Position numbers and translations under genes: made by a program. Positions 44,498 to 52,725 of a stretch of DNA of 64,000 bases are shown piece by piece. Numbering within the stretch: the first letter of the stretch is position 1; every line of letters starts with the position of its first letter. Source of the stretch: Nocardioides aromaticivorans (GTDB taxonomy: Bacteria > Actinomycetota > Actinomycetes > Propionibacteriales > Nocardioidaceae); assembly GCF_013408525.1 (NCBI RefSeq), contig NZ_JACBZM010000001.1, positions 930,001 to 994,000 on the forward strand, written 5' to 3'. The notes beneath the pieces were generated by a model that was not told the DNA's origin, searched no databases, and worked only from the letters and a program-made list of their open reading frames with translations.

Positions 44498-45600
44498 CTG
44501 GAGACGACCTCGACGCGCTGGAACTCCTTGAGCTCGGTGTAGCCGGTGGTCGCCATCGAGCGCTTGAGGGCGCCGACGAGGTTCATCGTGCCGTCGGCGA
44601 CGCGGGAGGGACCGAAGAGGATCTCCTCGATGGTGCCGACCTGGTCGAGCTGCACGCGCTGGCCGCGCGGGAGGTCGGCGTGGTGGGCCTCGGCGCCCCA
44701 GTGGAAGCCGCGGCCGGGCGCGTCCGTGGCCCGGGCGAAGGGCGAGCCGACCATGACGGCGTCGGCGCCGCAGGCGATCGCCTTGGCGAGGTCGCCGGAC
44801 GTGCCGATCGAGCCGTCGGCGATGACGTGGACGTAGCGCCCGCCCGACTCGTCGAGGTAGTCGCGGCGCGCGGCGGCGACGTCGGCCACCGCACTGGCCA
44901 TCGGGACCGCGATGCCGAGCACGGTGCGCGTCGTGTGCGCCGCGCCGCCGCCGAAGCCGACGAGGACGCCGGCCGCGCCGGTGCGCATCAGGTGCAGGGC
45001 GGCCTGGTGGGTCGCGCAGCCGCCGACGATGACCGGGACGTCGAGCTCGTAGATGAACTCCTTGAGGTTCAGCGGCTCGGCCTGGCTCGACACGTGCTCG
45101 GCCGACACGGTCGTGCCGCGGATGACGAACAGGTCGACGCCCGCGTCGGTCACCGTCTTGGCGAACTCCTTGGTGCGCTGCGGCGACAGCGAGCCGGCGA
45201 CGGTCACGCCGGCGTCCCGCATCTCCTTCAGCCGCTCGCTGATCAGCTCGGCCTTGATCGGCTCGTCGTAGATCTGCTGCAGGCGGCGGGTGGCCTCGAC
45301 CCCCTGCAGGCCGGCGACCTCCTCGAGCAGCGGCTCCGGGTCGTCGTACCGGGTCCAGAGGCCCTCGAGGTTGAGCACGCCGAGGCCGCCGTACTGCCCG
45401 AACGCGATGGCGGTCGCCGGCGACATCACGGAGTCCATCGGCGCGGCGAGGATCGGCAGCGAGAAGCGGTAGGCGTCGATCTGCCAGTCGACGCTGACCT
45501 CCTCGGGGTCGCGCGTGCGCCGGGAGGGCACGATCGCGATGTCGTCGAAGGAGTACGCGCGGCGGGCCCGCTTCGCTCGGCCGATCTCGATGTCGCTCAC
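44494..45600 (-). CDS. guaB3: GuaB3 family IMP dehydrogenase-related protein
   Basis: 368 residues, no CBS domains. (beta/alpha)8 barrel of the IMPDH/GMP reductase superfamily: LPILAAPMDSVMSP near residue 50, DLFVIRGTTVSAEHVSS near 160, HVIADGSIGTSGDLAKAI near 255. This is the actinobacterial GuaB3 type; its reaction is not settled. GTG at 45600 with no good Shine-Dalgarno; the -10-like TATCCT ends 6 bases before it, so a leaderless message is likely. Mycobacterial guaB3 neighbours choD and guaB2 as here. Confidence 0.88.
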   Translation of the reverse strand: MSDIEIGRAKRARRAYSFDDIAIVPSRRTRDPEEVSVDWQIDAYRFSLPILAAPMDSVMSPATAIAFGQYGGLGVLNLEGLWTRYDDPEPLLEEVAGLQGVEATRRLQQIYDEPIKAELISERLKEMRDAGVTVAGSLSPQRTKEFAKTVTDAGVDLFVIRGTTVSAEHVSSQAEPLNLKEFIYELDVPVIVGGCATHQAALHLMRTGAAGVLVGFGGGAAHTTRTVLGIAVPMASAVADVAAARRDYLDESGGRYVHVIADGSIGTSGDLAKAIACGADAVMVGSPFARATDAPGRGFHWGAEAHHADLPRGQRVQLDQVGTIEEILFGPSRVADGTMNLVGALKRSMATTGYTELKEFQRVEVVSS

Positions 45601-45659
45601 CGGAGGAGGATATCGACAACCCCCGGCGGCACGTGCCTCAGCGCGCCTCCCGGCCGGAC

Positions 45660-46553
45660 TCAGCCGAAGCGGCCGTTGACGTAGTCGTAGGTCCGCGGGT
45701 CCTGGGGTCCCTGGAACATCGCGGTCGTGTCGCCGTGCTCCACGATGACGCCGGGCTGGCCCTGCGCAGCCAGGAAGAACGCGCACTGGTCGGAGACGCG
45801 CGCGGCCTGCTGCATGTTGTGGGTGACGATCACGATGGTCACCTCGCGGGCGAGGTCGAGCATCGTCTCCTCGATGACGCGGGTCGACGTGGGGTCCAGG
45901 GCGGAGCAGGGCTCGTCCATCAGCAGCACCCGCGGCCGGATCGCCAGCGACCGCGCGATGCACAGCCGCTGCTGCTGGCCACCCGACAGGCCGCCACCGG
46001 GGGCGTCGAGGCGGTCCTTGACCTCGTTCCAGAGGCCGCCCTTGACCAGGCAGGACTCGACGAGGAGGTCCTTGTCGGAGCCGCGCATCTTCGTCCCGGT
46101 CAGCTTGAGGCCGGCCAGCACGTTCTCCCTGATCGACATCGCCGGGAACGGGTTGGGCTTCTGGAAGACCATCCCGATCGACCGGCGCGCGTCGATCAGC
46201 CGCTTGCCGGGGTCGTAGATGTCCTCGCCGTCCAGCAGGACCTCGCCCGCCAGCCGTGCCGAGGGCACCAGCTCGTGCATGCGGTTGAGGATCCGCAGGA
46301 AGGTGGACTTGCCGCAGCCCGACGGGCCGATCAGGGCGGTGATGCCGCCCGCCGGCATGGTCAGCGACACCCGGTCCAGCACCTTGTGGTTGCCGAACCA
46401 GGCGGTGATCTCGCGGGCCTCGAGCTCGGCGAGCGCCGTCGCCGGAGCCACGTCCACGGGGAGCGCGGGGTCCAGGCGGGGCACCGGTGCGATCGCGGTG
46501 GTGTCGTCGATCGGCCAGTCGTCGATCGGGTTGGCGTCGATGGGCGTGGTCAT
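45660..46553 (-). CDS. pstB: Phosphate ABC transporter ATP-binding protein
   Basis: 297 residues. Walker [13 protein letters not shown] near residue 69, signature [15 protein letters not shown], Walker [15 protein letters not shown]-loop [14 protein letters not shown]. All are PstB-typical, and the C-terminus YDYVNGRFG is diagnostic of the family. A Pro/Asp-rich extension of about 35 residues precedes the domain. ATG at 46553. It is the last gene of the expanded pst operon, separated from the tandem binding-protein gene by a strong hairpin and a 14-bp repeat. Confidence 0.95.
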   Translation of the reverse strand: MTTPIDANPIDDWPIDDTTAIAPVPRLDPALPVDVAPATALAELEAREITAWFGNHKVLDRVSLTMPAGGITALIGPSGCGKSTFLRILNRMHELVPSARLAGEVLLDGEDIYDPGKRLIDARRSIGMVFQKPNPFPAMSIRENVLAGLKLTGTKMRGSDKDLLVESCLVKGGLWNEVKDRLDAPGGGLSGGQQQRLCIARSLAIRPRVLLMDEPCSALDPTSTRVIEETMLDLAREVTIVIVTHNMQQAARVSDQCAFFLAAQGQPGVIVEHGDTTAMFQGPQDPRTYDYVNGRFG

Positions 46554-46574
46554 GGGCGTCCTTCGGGTCAGGCG

Positions 46575-46614
46575 GGAGCCCGGGCGGCCGTCGTACGGCG
46601 ACCGCCCGGGCTCC
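46575..46614 (-). terminator. Strong stem-loop before pstB
   Basis: Perfect 13-bp stem GGAGCCCGGGCGG / CCGCCCGGGCTCC with a 14-base loop. It lies between the tandem binding-protein gene and pstB. As it has no U-tract it may attenuate rather than end transcription, giving more binding protein than ATPase. Confidence 0.7.
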
Positions 46615-46616
46615 TT

Positions 46617-46670
46617 GGTCACTGCTGTCGTGTCACTGCTGTCGGGTCACTGCTGTCGTGTCACCGCTGG
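46617..46670. repeat. Short tandem repeat, about four units of 14 bp
   Basis: GGTCACTGCTGTCG, TGTCACTGCTGTCG, GGTCACTGCTGTCG and a partial TGTCACCGCTGG follow one another exactly 14 bp apart. The last one and a half units cover the last codons and stop of the upstream gene. No spacer variation, so not CRISPR-like. Confidence 0.85.
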
Positions 46671-49123
46671 GTGACGTAGAAGACCTTCGACGCCTTCGGG
46701 GCGAGCGTGTTGCCGCTCCAGGTGACGACGAGCTTCTTCCTGCCCACGGTGAGCCTGGCGAGCGTCAGCGTCACCTTGCCGGCGCTGAGCGTGCCCTTGC
46801 CGACGACCTTGGTGCCGTACGTGACGACCACGGTGCCGGTCGCCTTCGTGGTCGTGCCGGCGAGTGCGACCGTGATCGTGCCGCGCGCGCGGGCGCCCTT
46901 GGCGACGTACGTCGGGAAGGACTCGGCGATCGTGGCCGTGGTGCGGACCAGCAGCTTCACCGGGGTGGCGTCCGTCGACCCGTTGTACGCCGTCGGGTCG
47001 GCCGGCACGAACTGCGCGGTGTAGTTGTGGTAGCCCGGCTTGACCCCGGTGAGCGCCTTGGTGGCCACACCGGCGACGACCGCGACGCCCGAGGCGACGA
47101 CGGTGCTGCCGTCGCGGAAGGTCACCGTGCCGGCGGCGGCGTTCGGGGCGAGGGCGGCCTTGACCGTGGCCTTGCGGGCGCCCGGGCTGGTCGCCGTGGT
47201 GTTCACGGTGGTGTCGACCGCGACCACGTCCTCACCGTTGACGGTGAAGTTCGTGGTGGGGTCCTGGGTCTGCTCACCGCAGACGCCACCGTCGGCGTCG
47301 GAGGCGAGCTGGGCGAACCCGGCACCCTCGATCAGCGCCTGAGCGGGCTCCGAGCAGAAGAAGCCGGTCGGGCCGAAGACGGCCTGGACCTTCTCGTTGG
47401 CCACGTCGCCACCACGGACCACGTTGTACAGCGCCCGCTGCGCGTTCCAGCCCGACTCGATCCGCAGCGTGTCACCCAGCAGACCCGCACGACCCACCGA
47501 GAACGGCGCGATCGCGTTCGGGTCACCCTTGATCGCCGAGTCGTCGTGCTCCTGCACCTCGGCCACCGAACCCGCCAGCGTGACGTCCACACCACCGTTC
47601 ATCGCCTTCAGCTGCGCCACGAAGAACGACCGCGTCCCCGAGCCACCCTGCGGGATCTTCGGCGCGATCACACCCGACTTCGTCGCGTCGATCTGGCTCC
47701 AGTTCGTGAACGTGCCGTTGTAGATCCCCACGATCTGCGCCGGCGTCAACGACGCCGGAGCGTTCGACGCCACCGTCTTCGACACCGCCATCGCCAGCTC
47801 GTCGACCGCGAACGGGATCTGCTGCAGACCGTCCGAGATCTCCCCCGCGTTCAGCGAGCTCGACGACCGCGCGAAGTCCACATCGACGTTGTTCGTCCCA
47901 CCGTGCAGCAGGTTCTTGCCCGCACCCGAACCGTTCGGCCGCGTGATCGAGCCCGACGGCAGCGCGATCGTGCCACCACCCGTTGCCGCGAACGACGCCA
48001 CCTTGAACGACGGCGCCGGCACCTGCGCGTTCCACCCGTTCGCCAACGACCACACCGCGTGCTGGCTCGTGTCCGAACCCACACCGATCAGGTCCGCAGC
48101 GACCGGCGTGAAGTCCGCGTCGTCCGGGTTGCCCGCGCTGACGGTGAAGTTGGTGGTGGGGTCCTGGGTCTGCTCACCGCAGACACCGCCGTTCGCGTCC
48201 GACGCGAGCTGGCCGAAGCCGGCCGCGCGGATGAGCGGCCGGGCCGACGCGGAGCAGAAGAAGCCGGTCGGGCCGAAGACGGCCTGGACCTTCTCGTTGG
48301 CCACGTCGCCACCACGGACCACGTTGTACAGCGCCCGCTGCGCGTTCCAGCCCGACTCGATCCGCAGCGTGTCACCCAGCAGACCCGCACGACCCACCGA
48401 GAACGGCGCGATCGCGTTCGGGTCACCCTTGATCGCCGAGTCGTCGTGCTCCTGCACCTCGGCCACCGAACCCGCCAGCGTGACGTCCACACCACCGTTC
48501 ATCGCCTTCAGCTGCGCCACGAAGAACGACCGCGTCCCCGAGCCACCCTGTGGGATCTTCGGCGCGATCACACCCGACTTCGTCGCGTCGATCTGGCTCC
48601 AGTTCGTGAACGTGCCGTTGTAGATCCCCACGATCTGCGCCGGCGTCAACGACGCCGGAGCGTTCGACGCCACCGTCTTCGACACCGCCATCGCCAGCTC
48701 GTCGACCGCGAACGGGATCTGCTGCAGACCGTCCGAGATCTCCCCCGCGTTCAGCGAGCTCGACGACCGCGCGAAGTCCACATCGACGTTGTTCGTCCCA
48801 CCGTGCAGCAGGTTCTTGCCCGCACCCGAACCGTTCGGCCGCGTGATCGAGCCCGACGGCAGCGCGATCGTGCCACCACCCGTTGCCGCGAACGACGCCA
48901 CCTTGAACGACGGCGCCGGCACCTGCGCGTTCCACCCGTTCGCCAACGACCACACCGCGTGCTGGCTCGTGTCCGAACCCACACCGATCAGGTCCGCAGC
49001 GACCGGCGTGAAGTCCGTGTCGTCCGGGTCCGCGGCGTGCGCCGACGGGGCGCTGGCCGCGAGCAGTGCGCTGGTCACGAGCGCGCCGCTGAGCGCTCCC
49101 GCGACGGTTCTGCGTACAGACAT
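46661..49123 (-). CDS. Secreted protein with two PstS-like domains and two Ig-like domains
   Basis: 820 residues with a signal peptide (about 1-31). Residues about 32-331 and 332-631 are two PstS-like phosphate-binding domains (VAADLIGVGSDTSQHAV, PQGGSGTRSFFVAQL, QIPFAVDELAMAVSKTV) that are nearly identical because their DNA is a 900-bp tandem repeat. Two Ig-like domains follow (near 640-725 and 735-820). No LPxTG, lipobox or C-terminal anchor is visible, so it is probably released or wall-associated. It lies inside the pst operon. Domain function is inferred from the resemblance to phosphate-binding proteins. ATG at 49123. Confidence 0.8.
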   Translation of the reverse strand: MSVRRTVAGALSGALVTSALLAASAPSAHAADPDDTDFTPVAADLIGVGSDTSQHAVWSLANGWNAQVPAPSFKVASFAATGGGTIALPSGSITRPNGSGAGKNLLHGGTNNVDVDFARSSSSLNAGEISDGLQQIPFAVDELAMAVSKTVASNAPASLTPAQIVGIYNGTFTNWSQIDATKSGVIAPKIPQGGSGTRSFFVAQLKAMNGGVDVTLAGSVAEVQEHDDSAIKGDPNAIAPFSVGRAGLLGDTLRIESGWNAQRALYNVVRGGDVANEKVQAVFGPTGFFCSASARPLIRAAGFGQLASDANGGVCGEQTQDPTTNFTVSAGNPDDADFTPVAADLIGVGSDTSQHAVWSLANGWNAQVPAPSFKVASFAATGGGTIALPSGSITRPNGSGAGKNLLHGGTNNVDVDFARSSSSLNAGEISDGLQQIPFAVDELAMAVSKTVASNAPASLTPAQIVGIYNGTFTNWSQIDATKSGVIAPKIPQGGSGTRSFFVAQLKAMNGGVDVTLAGSVAEVQEHDDSAIKGDPNAIAPFSVGRAGLLGDTLRIESGWNAQRALYNVVRGGDVANEKVQAVFGPTGFFCSEPAQALIEGAGFAQLASDADGGVCGEQTQDPTTNFTVNGEDVVAVDTTVNTTATSPGARKATVKAALAPNAAAGTVTFRDGSTVVASGVAVVAGVATKALTGVKPGYHNYTAQFVPADPTAYNGSTDATPVKLLVRTTATIAESFPTYVAKGARARGTITVALAGTTTKATGTVVVTYGTKVVGKGTLSAGKVTLTLARLTVGRKKLVVTWSGNTLAPKASKVFYVTQR
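47239..49028. repeat. Tandem repeat encoding two PstS-like domains
   Basis: Two 890-bp units (47239-48128 and 48139-49028) lie 900 bp apart. Bases 47352-48128 and 48252-49028, 777 bp, differ at only two positions (47651/48551 and 48118/49018), while a 100-bp block around 47281-47351 differs strongly. Identity at third codon positions points to recent duplication or gene conversion. Confidence 0.95.
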
Positions 49124-49186
49124 CTTGTTCTCTTCCTCGGGTTGTTGGTGCTACCTGGATGGAGGTGATGCAGTGGTGCAGGTCGG

Positions 49187-50149
49187 TCAGATCAGGTTCG
49201 GGAACAGCCGCATCGCGGCGTCCGTCGTGAACCACGCCAGGGCGATCGCGACCGGTGCGGCGACCACCCACACCAGGCCGACCGACCACCGGAGGCGCGC
49301 CGCGATGACCCCGAGCGTCAGCGCGATGAGCAGGGCCAGACCGAGGCAGACGCTGGGCAGCGACTCGACGCCGCGGGCCATCGCCTCCTCGGACGGGGGT
49401 ACGGCGGGCGAGTAGCCGCCCGGGGACGGGAAGCCCTTCGGGGCCTCGGCGTCGACGTACAGCGCCTTGCCGGGACGGAAGCCGGCGAGGCGGCCCGACC
49501 CCTCGGCGGAGACGAGCGTGACGCGCGCGGCCCCCTCGGGGCGCGCCCGGTTCGGGTCGCCGGCCCGGCGTACCGCCACGACCCTGAGGTCCAGCTCGCC
49601 CTGGCCGGTGGTGACCTCGATCCGGTCACCCGCCTCGAGCTCGGACAGGTCGGCGAAGGGAGCGCCGTAGGTCGCGGCGCGGCCGAACACCAGTGAGGTG
49701 CCGACCTGGCCCGGCAGAACGCTGTCGCGCTTGTGTCCCGGTCCCGCGAACAGGTCTCCAGGCGCCGTGCCCTCGACGACGACCTCCTCGAGGTCGAGCC
49801 TGGGGATCCGCAGGAGCGCCACCGGCGCGCCCGGCTCGGCGGTGCCGTCGACGGGCGCCGTCGCCCCCGCGAGCTGGACGCGGAACTCCTCGAAGAGCAG
49901 GTCCTGCGCCCGCGCGTGGGACACCTGGGCGAGCACCAGCAGGTGCAGCACGGCCCACAGGCAGACCAGCGCGACCATCGTCGAGATGCTCGACACCAGC
50001 GCCGGCGTGCCCTGCAGGGGCTGGCGCGGTGGCCGCGGCGGGCGCTCGGCGCGACGCGCGGGCTGCGGACGGCGCGGTGGCGCCGCGCCCGGCGGGGCGT
50101 CGTGGGCCGGGGGCGCTGCCGCGGCGGGCGGGACGGTCGGCGCGGTCAT
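49187..50149 (-). CDS. Sortase-like membrane protein lacking catalytic residues
   Basis: 320 residues. A Pro/Ala-rich cytosolic N-terminus, a membrane helix near 52-75, then a class E-like sortase fold (LLRIPRLDLEEVVVEGTAPGDL, VLPGQVGTSLVFGRAATYG, PFADLSELEAGDRIEV, RVTLVSAEGSGR), and two more membrane helices at the C-terminus. The catalytic His of the AGHR motif is Arg157 (FGRAAT), and the Cys of TLxTC is Ala215 (TLVSAEG), so transpeptidation is not expected. Its role may be structural in the surface complex encoded by this operon. ATG at 50149 overlaps the upstream stop by ATGA. Confidence 0.72.
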   Translation of the reverse strand: MTAPTVPPAAAAPPAHDAPPGAAPPRRPQPARRAERPPRPPRQPLQGTPALVSSISTMVALVCLWAVLHLLVLAQVSHARAQDLLFEEFRVQLAGATAPVDGTAEPGAPVALLRIPRLDLEEVVVEGTAPGDLFAGPGHKRDSVLPGQVGTSLVFGRAATYGAPFADLSELEAGDRIEVTTGQGELDLRVVAVRRAGDPNRARPEGAARVTLVSAEGSGRLAGFRPGKALYVDAEAPKGFPSPGGYSPAVPPSEEAMARGVESLPSVCLGLALLIALTLGVIAARLRWSVGLVWVVAAPVAIALAWFTTDAAMRLFPNLI

Positions 50150-52725
50150 GGCGTCCCCGCGCGGCGTCCGACGAGCTGCGAGACCACGGAGCTGGCGATG
50201 GCGAGGCCACCGACCAGGAGGAGGACCGGCAGCAGGACGTTGCCCAGCGACGACGTCGTCTCCTCCGTCGTGGCAGCCGTGGGCGTCGTCCCGTCCGCCG
50301 TGGTCGGGGTCGCGCCGGGACCCGCCTTCGACGGCGTTCCCGCCGGCGGCGCGGCGGCGTCACCCGAGGCCGGCGGCGCGGCGTCCGACGGCGGCGGCAC
50401 CTCCTCCGGGGTCGTCGTACCGGCGCCCTTCTGCGCCTCGATCGCGCTGGCCGTCTGCTGCGCGGCGCGCCACAGGGGTGCGGTGACGCCGGTCTTGCGG
50501 ATCGGGAGGTAGCCGCCCGGCAGGTCGCCGTTGCCGCGGCCGCGGACCTGTCCCTCGGAGGTTGCGATCCTGATGAAGGACGCGACCTGGCGGGCCTGCG
50601 GGCGGGCGAGGCTCTCGAGCTTCGCGGTCGTGTAGACGACCATCGTCCCCGGGTAGGCGTCGCCGGCGGCCGTGACCGCCTCCTGGGTCACGGTGAACGG
50701 GCGATGGGCCCCCGAGCGGCGCATCAGGCCGACGGCCGCGGACAGGCTCCGGTCGGTCGGCGCGACGTACCGGCCCTTGCTGGTCAGCAGCGCGGCCGAC
50801 CGCATCCCGAACCGGTCGGCGTCGCCGAGGCTGACCAGGCCCACCATGAACCGCGTCCCGTAGTTCTGCCGGTCCTTGCGGCCCAGCTTGTACGTCGACG
50901 TGGCGGTGTCGTAGTCGCAGCGGGTCTGCACGTAGGGCCACGCGTCGATGAGCGCGTCGGCGATCGTGCGCAGCGTCGAGACCGGCGACGCCAGCTGGGT
51001 GAAGTACACCGTCGGGTTCTGCTTGAGGCACTCGTTCTGCGTCTCGGGGATGTAGCTGTCGAGCAGCGGCCACTCGTCGCGCGGCAGGTCGAGCGACCGG
51101 TACGCCGGGTTGACCTTCATCCCCCACGGGTCCGGCGTCCCGGCCACGAAGGCCATCGCGTCCGCGTCCTGGGCGATGTAGGACGTCAGCTGGCGGATCA
51201 GGTCGGAGGAGACCGAGAGCGAGAGCAGGGTCGCACCGGCCTCCTGGACGTTGCGGCTGAGGCCGGGGTTGAGCCTCACGAACTCGGGGTCGTCCATGAT
51301 CGCCATCGGGTTGTCGCCGATGCCGGGGTGGCCGCGGCCGAGGTCGGACCCGAGATAGCTCTGGGTGAGCAGCTTCGCGAGGAGGCGGGGGTTGAGCCGC
51401 AGCCGGTCGTACTCGCCGCCGTTGTCGGGCCGGTCGATCGTGTAGCCGATGCTGAACCCGCTGATGGCGGTGGGCGCGTAGCCGACGGGGTCGGCGCCCG
51501 CCTGCTGGTGCTCGGAGGACACGAATGCGGCCGGTCCGGCGCCGTTCTCCATGTTCTCCCAGCCCGCGTTGTCGGGCATCTGGCTGAGCGCGAAGTTGAA
51601 GCGGTCGTCGCGCAGGCAGTAGGCCGGCGCCCACTGCAGCGCGGCCTGGGCCATCAGCTCGGAGCCGAAGAACTTCGTGGGCGCACGCGGGTCGAGCACG
51701 TCGCAGACGCCGGCCGGGAGGCCGAAGGTGACGGGGATGCTGAACCGGTTGCGCCAGTTGGACGCCGACCACCACAGCGACGGCGAGACCGCCTGGTCGA
51801 CGCCCTCCTCCGCGAAGTTGCTGGAGCCGGCGGCGAAGCGGCCCGCCTTCCGGCAGGCCCGGTCGGTGGAGGTCATCGGCGAGGAGGGCCGGTCGCAGCT
51901 GATGCCCAGGATCGGGACCACGACGATCGAGCAGGCCACCTCGTGCGAGCAGCCGAGGGACTCGTTCTCGACGGAGGAGCGCACCTCGAACTGCACGGAT
52001 CCCTTGCCGTCGAGGTCCGTGTACGCCGCCAGCTCCGAGGGCGGGAACGCCGCGTCCACGGCGGCCTCCGGCGGCATCCTGTCCGCGGCGCAGGCCGGGT
52101 AGGTCCGCCCGGCCTGCGAGACGAACTCGGTGAGGTGGGTGTTGGCGACCGTGGTGTCGAGCCCCGGGCAGTCGGCACCGGGGAACGGGTCCATCCCGGA
52201 CACGGGCTGGCGGTCCGCCTCGTCGGCGTAGCGGTCGACGAGCCAGGTCGACTCGCTGCGCGAGCGCAGCCGCTGCGAGCGCTGGGCGACCGATGACGTC
52301 CAGCAGGTCTCGGGCCGGACCCGCTTCGCCAGGGGCAGGTCGGCGTCGTCGGTGCCGCGGCACTGCAGCACCATGACCGGGTACTCCTGCAGGAGCCCCT
52401 TCTCGCCGTACGGGTTGCTCGCCCGGCCACCGCTCGGCGCTGCCCCGGTCCAGCTGATCGCGACGCGCTCGCGACCGCGGAGGTCGGTCGTCCGGTCGGC
52501 CCTGACCGTCATCCGGTAGGACGTGGACAGGGTGGCGTCGACACCTCCGTCGGCGTCGAGGACCTCGCGGGTGACGGTGCGCGTGCGGGAGTAGCCGCCC
52601 TCGGCGGCGGGTGCTGCCGCGCCGGCGGCCTCCGTGGTTCCGCCCGCGGAGGGCGCACCCGGCAGCAGCCCGAGCCCGACCGCCCCGACGGCGAGCGCCA
52701 GGGCGAGCCGGCGGCGGGCGCTCAT
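50146..52725 (-). CDS. Large secreted, membrane-anchored PstS-operon protein
   Basis: 859 residues. Signal peptide at 1-28; a Pro/Ala/Thr-rich stalk and a membrane helix (VLLPVLLLVGGLAIASSVV) at the C-terminus anchor it outside the cell. The body has several cysteine-rich stretches (LQCRGTDD, ACAADRM, LGCSHEVACSIVV) and blocks such as TAISGFSIGYTIDRPDN and GDLPGGYLPIRKTG that recall periplasmic phosphate-binding proteins in part. No family could be assigned with confidence. It is overlapped by pstS on one side and by the sortase-like gene on the other, so it is likely part of the phosphate-uptake surface apparatus. Confidence 0.6.
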   Translation of the reverse strand: MSARRRLALALAVGAVGLGLLPGAPSAGGTTEAAGAAAPAAEGGYSRTRTVTREVLDADGGVDATLSTSYRMTVRADRTTDLRGRERVAISWTGAAPSGGRASNPYGEKGLLQEYPVMVLQCRGTDDADLPLAKRVRPETCWTSSVAQRSQRLRSRSESTWLVDRYADEADRQPVSGMDPFPGADCPGLDTTVANTHLTEFVSQAGRTYPACAADRMPPEAAVDAAFPPSELAAYTDLDGKGSVQFEVRSSVENESLGCSHEVACSIVVVPILGISCDRPSSPMTSTDRACRKAGRFAAGSSNFAEEGVDQAVSPSLWWSASNWRNRFSIPVTFGLPAGVCDVLDPRAPTKFFGSELMAQAALQWAPAYCLRDDRFNFALSQMPDNAGWENMENGAGPAAFVSSEHQQAGADPVGYAPTAISGFSIGYTIDRPDNGGEYDRLRLNPRLLAKLLTQSYLGSDLGRGHPGIGDNPMAIMDDPEFVRLNPGLSRNVQEAGATLLSLSVSSDLIRQLTSYIAQDADAMAFVAGTPDPWGMKVNPAYRSLDLPRDEWPLLDSYIPETQNECLKQNPTVYFTQLASPVSTLRTIADALIDAWPYVQTRCDYDTATSTYKLGRKDRQNYGTRFMVGLVSLGDADRFGMRSAALLTSKGRYVAPTDRSLSAAVGLMRRSGAHRPFTVTQEAVTAAGDAYPGTMVVYTTAKLESLARPQARQVASFIRIATSEGQVRGRGNGDLPGGYLPIRKTGVTAPLWRAAQQTASAIEAQKGAGTTTPEEVPPPSDAAPPASGDAAAPPAGTPSKAGPGATPTTADGTTPTAATTEETTSSLGNVLLPVLLLVGGLAIASSVVSQLVGRRAGTP

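Noticed and set aside
46617..46670. Possible CRISPR-like array
   Set aside because: Units are directly adjacent 14-mers with no spacers and no cas genes nearby.
46487..49168. 893-codon plus-strand frame opposite the doubled binding protein
   Set aside because: It mirrors the repeat on the other strand and is Arg-rich without any domain; the minus-strand protein has a signal peptide and PstS-like motifs.
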